A stretch of DNA of 23,337 nt from Fermentibacter sp964564435. GTDB lineage: Bacteria > Fermentibacterota > Fermentibacteria > Fermentibacterales > Fermentibacteraceae. Position 1 is the stretch's first letter. Each line of letters opens with the position of its first letter. Made by a program: the position numbers and the translations under genes. Below are positions 1-5,514 of the stretch, in pieces. Below the pieces are notes generated by a model that saw nothing but the letters and a program-made list of their open reading frames with translations, was not told the origin of the DNA and did not search any database. The stretch lies in the NCBI GenBank assembly GCA_964564435.1, contig CAZMAT010000022.1:1-23337 (forward strand). Reading direction: 5' to 3'.

Positions 1-137
1 AAGCGGATCCCGACCCCGGTCAGGCCGGCGGCTCTCTCATGAGTCATGCCGAGAGCCTTCCTCTTGTTCCTCAGCACCCTCCCCGGTTCGATCGGGGTGG
101 ATACAGCGGCAGGATAGGCACTCTTCTCGTCAGGCAC
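1..137 (-). CDS. HipB/Y4mF-like XRE-family HTH regulator, 5' part only
   Basis: Only the first 45 codons are present; the gene continues past the left edge. The minus strand has a strong ribosome-binding site (AGGAGG, complement at 144-149) seven bases before a GTG start at 137. The protein begins MPDEKSAYPAAV, and residues about 21-45 read LRNKRKALGMTHERAAGLTGVGIR. This matches the start of an XRE helix-turn-helix of the HipB/Y4mF type, whose usual pattern is 'R..RkalGlTqeelA.ltGVg.RF'. In that family the protein is a DNA-binding antitoxin or repressor, usually followed by a HipA-like kinase toxin, which here would lie outside the window. Two palindromes in front of the gene fit autoregulation. 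The HTH call is fairly secure; the antitoxin role is inference. Confidence 0.7.
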   Translation of the reverse strand, partial: MPDEKSAYPAAVSTPIEPGRVLRNKRKALGMTHERAAGLTGVGIR

Positions 138-149
138 CGTCCACCTCCT

Positions 150-213
150 TATCCCGTTCGGGACAAATAAACGATTACGCCCTTAGTCAAGCAATACTGT
201 CCCGTTAGGGATA
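150..213 (-). promoter_or_regulatory. Promoter with twin TRTCCC-N4-GGGAYA operators
   Basis: Two near-identical palindromes of the form T[AG]TCCC-N4-GGGA[CT]A lie at 150-165 and 198-213, with centres 48 bp apart. Between them on the minus strand are TTGCTT and TTTATT separated by 17 bases, a plausible -35/-10 pair. The downstream palindrome sits between the -10 and the ribosome-binding site, and the upstream one lies just before the -35. E. coli HipB operators have the form TATCC-N8-GGATA, which resembles these half-sites. The arrangement suggests autorepression of the HipB-like gene. Confidence 0.6.
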
Positions 214-262
214 TTCTCATCACCGATGCTCGGTAGTCAGACAGAGCGCTTCTACCCATTTC

Positions 263-278
263 GGGAATGTTCATTCCC
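263..278. repeat. Perfect 7-bp inverted repeat
   Basis: GGGAATG and CATTCCC flank a 2-base centre between the propeller gene's stop (342) and the HipB-like promoter. It could be a further protein-binding site. No T-tract follows on the minus strand, so an intrinsic terminator is not supported. Confidence 0.4.
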
Positions 279-341
279 ATTTTAGGTATCGACAGGATCG
301 ACGCTGACTATCTGCATGATGCCGAGGAAAAGACGGACGGG

Positions 342-2135
342 CTATTCCACCACGACGAACCGCTGTGCCGACTCGAAGCGTCCCGCCCTCATCGTGACGA
401 AGTGGACACCAGGATCCAGTCCTTGAATCACTAACTCCCCCGAACCTTCAGGATGGAATCCGCTCGTTCGGTACTCCATCCTCCCGGAAATGTCGAAGAC
501 GGAGAAGTCGGCGTTCCCTCCTCCAGAAAGCTGGAATGCCACCGTGGCAGATCCTCGCACAGGGCACGGTGTGACGGGCAGCAGCAGAGTAGCGCCCGGG
601 ACCTCCTGCTGCTGGTCTTCCGTTCCTGTCGAGTTCCAGGTCAGGGTGACGGAGAGCAGCGTGGGGGTCGAAAAGGGATCCTGCGTCTGCAGAATGGCCC
701 GATACTGGAAGTAGCTGTCCGAGGGGTCGATCATGCCGTCAAGAGAACCGGGGGCGATCAGGGTGTCGGACCAGAGCCCCATCGCCTGAGGGTTGTCCGA
801 TGCTCTCACCTGAAAGCAGATCCGACCGGTGTTGAAGGGAACCTCGGCGACCCAGTCCAGCCATCCCGTGCCGAGGTCGTTCCCGAGATACAGAATGCTC
901 GACTCGAGGCTGGAGCTGACTGGATAGGCCAAATCCCAGAGCCTGACATCGTTCGGGAAACCTGCTATCAGGTCGGTGAACTCGTCGCCATCGACATCCG
1001 TAGTGCATAGCGACCATAAGCCTTCGCACTGGATGGAATGGCCGAGCCACTGAGAACCTCTCCCGTCGAGGTTCTCACACCAGGCCTTCTGTCCCCAGCC
1101 TCCGTATGCCACATCCTGGTCTCCGTCGGAGTCTATATCAGCGGTCAGGACCGCGGTAAGGGCCTCGGCGTCGGAGTTGATGACGTGCTCGGTCCATGAG
1201 ATGCTGCCCTGCGCGCTTCCGTTGTCCTCAAACCAGACGAGCTCGCCGGGAGAGGCTCCGCATGCAACCAGATCCTGGTCAACATCGCCATCCATGTCGG
1301 CCACGGAGATGCCCCAGCCTTCGAACTGGTTCTTCACCACCTGCTCGGTCCAGGTCGCCCCTGAACCATCGGCGTTCTCCCACCATACAACGAGAGCGTT
1401 CTCGGAGGTCGTGACGGCGATGTCCATGTCACCATCGCCGTTGACATCGCCGACCTGAAGGTCTCTCGGTCCGAGGAGCCCCATGTCGATGGGATGCTGT
1501 GCCCATGAAGTCCCGGATCCGTTCAGATTCTCCCACCATGAGAGGGAGTGAAGCGCCCAGCTGGTGCTGACGACATCCCGGTCACCGTCACCGTCCATGT
1601 CCTGCGCCACCACATCTGCTCCACAGTAGCTGCCGATGGGGACCTTCGTCCAACCGACCCCGATCGGAGTCACCTGGCTCTTCCACCATGACAGGTCGCT
1701 CGACCCATCGCAGCACGAGACGATGTCTGGATGTCCATCTCCGTCGATGTCCTCAGGATCCGCAGAAACGACGCCAGCGGCATAGCCGACGACCTGCTCC
1801 GCCCATGTGGTGCCCTGGCCATCTGCATTCCGCCACCAGACCACCTGGTTTGCCATCCTGCTCGCCGCGACGATGTCAGGGTGACCATCCCCATCGATGT
1901 CGCTCGATGCAACCGACCAGGCCCAGTCTGCCGGGCCGACACAGACTTCGGCGTAGCCTGATTCCAGAAATCCTCCCCCCCAGGATGTGCCGGCTTGTGA
2001 CCAGAACCTGTCACCCCAGGCCGTGACCGGACCTGGCGCTCCTGGTCCTCCGGCCCAGCTGACCTGGCTGGCGCTATCGGCTGAGGCTGGTGAAGCAGCC
2101 AGTACGAGCGTGGCACAAATGGCGAAGCGGATCAT
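342..2135 (-). CDS. Secreted FG-GAP/VCBS repeat protein with C-terminal sorting domain
   Basis: This is a 597-residue exported protein. I chose the start at 2135 (MIRFAICATLVLAASPASA) because it gives a compact signal peptide and has GGGGGTG six bases upstream; a longer in-frame start at 2165 would lie inside a conserved upstream block. After cleavage there are seven Ca2+-binding-like loops of the type D.DGDG..D: DIDGDGHPDIV twice, then DMDGDGDRDVV, DVNGDGDMDIA, DMDGDVDQDLV, DIDSDGDQDVA and DVDGDEFTDLI. Each is followed by a W.EN or similar strand, consistent with a seven-bladed integrin-like propeller. The last ~85 residues (from about TPCPVRGSATVAFQL through DISGRMEYRTSG to GVHFVTMRAG) are a FlgD-like Ig fold of the type IX sorting kind. 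It is probably on the surface or released. The ligand is unknown. Repeat copy A lies upstream. Confidence 0.85.
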   Translation of the reverse strand: MIRFAICATLVLAASPASADSASQVSWAGGPGAPGPVTAWGDRFWSQAGTSWGGGFLESGYAEVCVGPADWAWSVASSDIDGDGHPDIVAASRMANQVVWWRNADGQGTTWAEQVVGYAAGVVSADPEDIDGDGHPDIVSCCDGSSDLSWWKSQVTPIGVGWTKVPIGSYCGADVVAQDMDGDGDRDVVSTSWALHSLSWWENLNGSGTSWAQHPIDMGLLGPRDLQVGDVNGDGDMDIAVTTSENALVVWWENADGSGATWTEQVVKNQFEGWGISVADMDGDVDQDLVACGASPGELVWFEDNGSAQGSISWTEHVINSDAEALTAVLTADIDSDGDQDVAYGGWGQKAWCENLDGRGSQWLGHSIQCEGLWSLCTTDVDGDEFTDLIAGFPNDVRLWDLAYPVSSSLESSILYLGNDLGTGWLDWVAEVPFNTGRICFQVRASDNPQAMGLWSDTLIAPGSLDGMIDPSDSYFQYRAILQTQDPFSTPTLLSVTLTWNSTGTEDQQQEVPGATLLLPVTPCPVRGSATVAFQLSGGGNADFSVFDISGRMEYRTSGFHPEGSGELVIQGLDPGVHFVTMRAGRFESAQRFVVVE

Positions 2136-2182
2136 CGTAGTCACCCCCGGGGAGATGTGCAACATTCCCGGGTGGATGTAAA
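2136..2182 (-). promoter_or_regulatory. Conserved promoter/leader block (paralogous to 20847-20893)
   Basis: On the minus strand this reads TTTACA, then TCCACCCGGGAATGTTG, then CACATCT, then GGGGGTG just before the start codon. Almost the same sequence, with TTGACA, precedes the other minus-strand propeller gene at 20846. TTKACA resembles a -35 box. The position 17 bases downstream (CACATC) is a poor -10, so the exact promoter is uncertain. Conservation in front of two unrelated coding regions supports a regulatory role. Confidence 0.5.
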
Positions 2183-2207
2183 GTGCTCAGAGGCTGGAGC
2201 TAGCCGG

Positions 2208-2448
2208 TACGACTCGGAACATCGCGAGGATCCCTACCTCGCGAGGCTCGATGGCGGCAGACCGCCTGTGATGCGAACCGGGAGCAGGAATCTGCGTTGT
2301 TGCTCGGAACACCCTGATGCACTATCTGGCCCATCTGGCTGAGGTCTACGACCTTATCGGGGCGTAGCTGAGATTGGGACTATCTGCCGTTGGGCTCCGG
2401 ATGCCCTGTCCAGGCTGGGAAGGTTCATCCCAAGGGCGAGTGGAACAG
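2208..2448 (+). repeat. Dispersed repeat copy A (internally deleted)
   Basis: The left edge (TACGACTCGGAACATCGCG) matches copies C and E. The middle part, including the hairpin, is missing: sequence jumps from about 2305 directly into the conserved tail. The tail reads in frame as NTLM(H)YLAHLAE...VYDLIGA and stops at TAG 2365-2367. It is followed by a spacer most like that of copy E, then the common right end GAGTGGAACAG. The similarity to E continues leftward through the leader block to the propeller gene start. This copy fills most of the 330-base gap between the propeller gene and the sorting-domain remnant. Confidence 0.85.
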
Positions 2449-2465
2449 AGAAGAGGCCGAAACTG

Positions 2466-2612
2466 TTAGAGTCTTACAACCCTGACTGACGAAACCCGCT
2501 CGTCGACGACCACCTGGATCAGATAGGTGCCCGTGGCAGGTAATGAACCTGATCCGTCGCACCCATTCCAGAGGAAAGACGATCCCTGCCGGTCGGACAG
2601 GCTCCGGATCAG
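2466..2612 (-). pseudogene. Orphan C-terminal sorting-domain (FlgD-like) fragment
   Basis: Forty-eight open codons on the minus strand end in TAA at 2468-2466. They include LIRSLSDRQGSSFLWNGCDG, then ATGTYLIQVVVDERV and SSVRVVRL. This is the characteristic last part of a FlgD-like/type IX sorting fold: 'R.l.dg...s..WdG.D.sG..l.sGtYl....'. No start codon or upstream domain belongs to it. Its frame opens inside the end of the antiporter gene, whose TGA overlaps it. It is best read as the remnant of a secreted-protein gene lost between repeat A and the antiporter. A programmed read-through giving an antiporter-sorting fusion is unlikely, because the frames differ. Confidence 0.75.
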
Positions 2613-4225
2613 CCCTCGTCTGACTGCAGGATCTCGCGGAAGAGCTCCGCCCCCATCATGGACGGGCTCTTCATCTCCTCCACCGTCCTGACGAACTCCT
2701 TCAGATCGAGGAGGACCTCTATCAGCAGGAGCCTGACGAAGGGTTCGTTACCGGCATCCGTGTAGAGAAAGATCTGGCAGTCCTTCTGTTCGAGTGTGAC
2801 CTGGATGTCGTCGTTTCGAAGGCTGAAGAGGTTCCCGCCCCTGTCGACCTTGAGTATGAAGAATCCCTCCGATCTGAACCCGCTCTGTATCTCGTCGATC
2901 ACGTACGAGCACATGCGGAGGGACGGGAACTCCAGCTTGATGGTCTTCGTCCCGCTGGAGTCGGAGTCGGTTAGGGAGCGCCTGTAGCCGGGACCGCCCT
3001 CGAAACTCCGGACGAGAAAGGGAGGAGATACCACCGATGCGACGAGAAGGGTCATGACCGCCACTCCGAAGGCATCCTGACCGATCGCACCCGATGCGAG
3101 CCCAACGCCCGCCACGATCAATGTGACCTCACCCCTGGGCAGCATTCCGGCACCTATGCGAATGGCGCCTCTCATGTTGAAACCTGCAGCCAGCGCGGGG
3201 AGCCCGCATCCCAGCATCTTGCCGGCCATGGCCAGGAGGGCGAAGACGATGCCGAATCCGAGAATCGGCCTGAGAGCGGCGAAATCCACCATCATTCCCA
3301 TCACGGCGAAGAATACAGGGACGATGAAGTCATAGAGACCCTGGATCCTGTCCCTTATCTCGAAGGAGATGTCCGTTCGGCTGAGGCTCAGGCCCACGAC
3401 ATAGGCTCCGATTATCATTGCGAGCCCCGCCAGTTCGGAGAGCCCGGAGAGCATGAGGGCTATCCCGAAGCTGAGGGTGGCGATCATCTCGTTGGATTCG
3501 AAGAACTTGATGCGCCTGCTGAGCCTCGGGGCGAGAAGGATCCCGAGCACGGTCGTGACGAGCCAGAACCCCACCGCCTTGGCTGCGATCAGGGAGATGC
3601 TGCCCCAGTGGATGTCGCCGCCCGAGGCCGATATCCTGGAGATGCCTACGACCACCGCCAACAGAACTATCCCTATCACGTCGTCGAGAACGGCGGCAGC
3701 CATGATGGTGACCCCTTCTGGGGTCGACATCCTGTTCCTCTCGCTCAGGATCCTCGCTGTGATCCCGATGCTCGTAGCTGTGGACAGGGTTCCGAGGAAC
3801 AGGGCCGTGGGATTCATGAAGCCGTCCACTCCCGGGAGGAGGAGCACTGCTGCGAGATCCCCGAGCAGGAATGACACGATAACTCCGCCGATCCCGACTA
3901 GACTTCCCGTTCCGGAGAACCGGAGGAAGGTCTTCAGATCGGTTTCCAGACCCGAGTAGAACAACAGTATGATCGATGCAAAGGTTGCGAAACCGTAGAG
4001 CTCCGGACTCACCGGCAGGGCCGAGTCGACGGCCGGAAATAGAGGGCCCTGGAGGAAGTTCAATTCGATGCTTCCGAGACAGTATGGGCCGACGATCATT
4101 CCTGCTGCCAGTTCGCCGAGCACCTTGGGCAGCCTCAGGTACCTGCTGAAGACCCATCCGAAGAGCTGTGACGCAACTACGAGAACCGAGAGCTGGAGGA
4201 TCAGGAGGGTCATCAGGTGGCTCAT
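2609..4225 (-). CDS. CPA2-family cation:proton antiporter (Na+/H+ exchanger domain)
   Basis: This 538-residue inner-membrane antiporter has about twelve hydrophobic segments in residues 5-410. Family features include LPKVLGELAAGMIVGPYCLG (33-52), the unwound-helix motif TATSIGITARIL (149-160) and the ion-binding pair D181-D182 in AAAVLDDVIGIVLL. The Asp-Asp pair is typical of electrogenic NapA-like Na+/H+ antiporters, whereas Kef-type K+ channels usually carry Gln-Asp. GAYVVGLSLSRTD and VPVFFAVMGMMVDF follow. Residues about 420-538 form a soluble cytoplasmic tail of unknown fold. The start lies 7 bases after the EIIA stop with no clear ribosome-binding site, which suggests translational coupling. 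The transported ion is inferred from the motif. Confidence 0.9.
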   Translation of the reverse strand: MSHLMTLLILQLSVLVVASQLFGWVFSRYLRLPKVLGELAAGMIVGPYCLGSIELNFLQGPLFPAVDSALPVSPELYGFATFASIILLFYSGLETDLKTFLRFSGTGSLVGIGGVIVSFLLGDLAAVLLLPGVDGFMNPTALFLGTLSTATSIGITARILSERNRMSTPEGVTIMAAAVLDDVIGIVLLAVVVGISRISASGGDIHWGSISLIAAKAVGFWLVTTVLGILLAPRLSRRIKFFESNEMIATLSFGIALMLSGLSELAGLAMIIGAYVVGLSLSRTDISFEIRDRIQGLYDFIVPVFFAVMGMMVDFAALRPILGFGIVFALLAMAGKMLGCGLPALAAGFNMRGAIRIGAGMLPRGEVTLIVAGVGLASGAIGQDAFGVAVMTLLVASVVSPPFLVRSFEGGPGYRRSLTDSDSSGTKTIKLEFPSLRMCSYVIDEIQSGFRSEGFFILKVDRGGNLFSLRNDDIQVTLEQKDCQIFLYTDAGNEPFVRLLLIEVLLDLKEFVRTVEEMKSPSMMGAELFREILQSDEG

Positions 4226-4232
4226 CGGTTTC

Positions 4233-4673
4233 TCACAGAAGCTTCAGGATCTCGTCGGGCCCTGAAGCCGAGAGGATCCGCCGCCGGTTCTCCTCTTTCC
4301 TGAGGATCTTGCTGATCTCCGCCAGGAACTGAATGCCAGGAACTGTCCGATTCGACGGGCTGAGAGTCATGATGAAGATCCGGCTCGGCTCCCCGTCGAG
4401 CGATCCGAAGTCCACCCCGTTCCTGCTGATTCCCATGCATGCCAGGAGGTCATCCACCGCGTCGCATCTGCCGTGAGGTATGGCGATGCCCGACTGGATC
4501 CCTGTCGACATCTTCGACTCCCTCTCCATGACTGCGTCGATCGCTGCCTGTCGATCGGAGACCCTTCCGCTCCTCACCACCAGATCGACCAGCGCCTCTA
4601 TCACTTCCGGCTTCGATCCACCCGGAAGGTCGACATCGATGAGCTCTCTCGCGAGTATCTTCCTAAGATTCAT
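4233..4673 (-). CDS. PTS EIIA type-2 (fructose/nitrogen-type) domain protein
   Basis: This 146-residue cytoplasmic protein has the PTS EIIA type-2 fold. The phosphorylatable histidine is H67 in SGIAIPHGRC; the upstream ELIDVDLPG and VIEALVDLVV segments and the downstream FIMTLSP and FLAEISKILR segments match the family. The start at 4673 (MNLRKILARELID) has AGGG six bases upstream; in-frame starts further upstream would add an unrelated N-terminus. No sugar permease or EIIB is nearby. The gene forms an operon with a Na+/H+ antiporter, so the protein more likely senses phosphorylation state and regulates the antiporter than transports sugar, by analogy with EIIA-Ntr control of K+ transport. 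That role is inference. Confidence 0.9.
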   Translation of the reverse strand: MNLRKILARELIDVDLPGGSKPEVIEALVDLVVRSGRVSDRQAAIDAVMERESKMSTGIQSGIAIPHGRCDAVDDLLACMGISRNGVDFGSLDGEPSRIFIMTLSPSNRTVPGIQFLAEISKILRKEENRRRILSASGPDEILKLL

Positions 4674-4762
4674 CCACATCCCTGCTTGTCTGTCCAAAGA
4701 ACCACCGCCGATGGGACGGGTGGTGTTCGTGCCGGTCGTGCAGACCCGACTGAGGCAGAAAC

Positions 4763-4790
4763 AGGATAACACCAGGGAGACGAGTGTCAA
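4763..4790 (-). promoter_or_regulatory. Sigma70-like promoter for the EIIA-antiporter operon
   Basis: On the minus strand TTGACA (4790-4785) is followed 16 bases later by TATCCT (4768-4763), preceded by TGT as an extended -10. This predicts transcription starting near 4756 and a leader of about 80 bases before the EIIA start. Confidence 0.6.
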
Positions 4791-4945
4791 CCGTACAATT
4801 CTTTCTGCCCACGAGCGCGGACCTCTCCGGTCATGCGATCGATATCTTCACATCTCCAGGGAGCCTATGGCAGCGCCGGAGCGATCCGACGATCCAGGCG
4901 CTGACCAGGGAGCTCATTGACCGCTTCGACATCCTCCTGCGCTGA
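4784..4945 (+). CDS. Possible 53-residue small protein
   Basis: A GTG codon preceded at four bases by AGGGAG opens 53 codons ending in TGA 4943-4945. The peptide includes FFLPTSADLSGHAIDIF and IQALTRELIDRFDILLR, an amphipathic, protein-like C-terminus. I recognise no family. Against it, the start codon overlaps the -35 box of the divergent EIIA promoter. It could be a real small gene, the end of a decayed gene, or chance. The remaining ~130 bases before the next repeat show nothing recognisable. Confidence 0.3.
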   Translation: MSTVQFFLPTSADLSGHAIDIFTSPGSLWQRRSDPTIQALTRELIDRFDILLR

Positions 4946-5078
4946 TCCTCGAGATCAGCAGCATTATCCGGCGAAAATCGCATCATCTGCATTGGGAGCA
5001 GGCATGTACGATTCACGGGATGCGATGGCGATTGCTCTGCTGGAGTAAGAGCGCTCTTGCACTGATTCAGCGCATTCT

Positions 5079-5114
5079 AGTCATTCCGCTTCGCGGAATT
5101 GAGCGTGATGCCCC
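5079..5114 (+). repeat. Truncated hairpin module of the dispersed repeat (copy B')
   Basis: TCATTCCGC-TTC-GCGGAATTGA (5081-5102) followed by GCGTGATGCCCC corresponds to the hairpin and downstream sequence of the full repeats (…GAGCGTGGTGCCCC). The stem has its own sequence with one bulge. The conserved coding-like tail is absent. It lies 32 bases before the identified left edge of copy B. Confidence 0.6.
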
Positions 5115-5145
5115 CGTTATTGGTGTAGATCCACGGTGAAGAACC

Positions 5146-5428
5146 GGGAAGCTTACGATGAGGAAAGTCGCTTGGGCACTCTCGCAGTCCGCCATACAGG
5201 ACACTCGGTAAGTGGCGGACTGCTGACGTGCCTGCTCATTCCGGCTGAGCCGGAATGAGCGTGGTGCCCCTGCTTCTGGAAACTTGGAACACCTTGATGC
5301 CTTATCTAGCCCATCTTGCAGAGGTTTATGACCTTATCGGAGCGTAGGCTGAACAGGGATCCTCAGCCCTATAGCTCCGGAAGCCCAGTCCTGGGCGGGG
5401 AAGTGCATCCCAGGGGCGAGTGGAACAG
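5146..5428 (+). repeat. Dispersed repeat copy B
   Basis: Bases 5146-5281 are identical to copy C (17535-17670) over 136 bp. They include a perfect 12-bp hairpin GCTCATTCCGGC-TGA-GCCGGAATGAGC. The tail reads LLLETWNTLMPYLAHLAE, then VYDLIGA and TAG (5345-5347), with codon choices mostly different from copy C but nearly the same amino acids. An ATG at 5255 in the hairpin's 3' arm could start a 30-residue peptide in this frame. A variable spacer leads to the common end GAGTGGAACAG, followed at once by the N-terminal region of the TonB receptor reading frame. Confidence 0.9.
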
Positions 5429-5514
5429 GACTGATGATGATCAGGTCCGGAGAGACTGAACACATTATCGCATGCCTGCTTGTTTCCGGGATGGCCTGGT
5501 ATCATCGTATCTGC

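Noticed and set aside
4831..5016. Minus-strand 61-codon frame upstream of the EIIA promoter
   Set aside because: No ribosome-binding site or recognisable motif; opposite strand carries a better small frame.
5238..5264. Repeat hairpins as intrinsic terminators
   Set aside because: Stems are strong but are followed by GCGTGGTGCCCC, not a T-tract; conserved downstream coding-like sequence argues for another role.
5146..5428. Repeat as a complete insertion sequence
   Set aside because: No terminal inverted repeats, no target duplication visible, no transposase motif, and left ends differ among copies; only the right end is constant.
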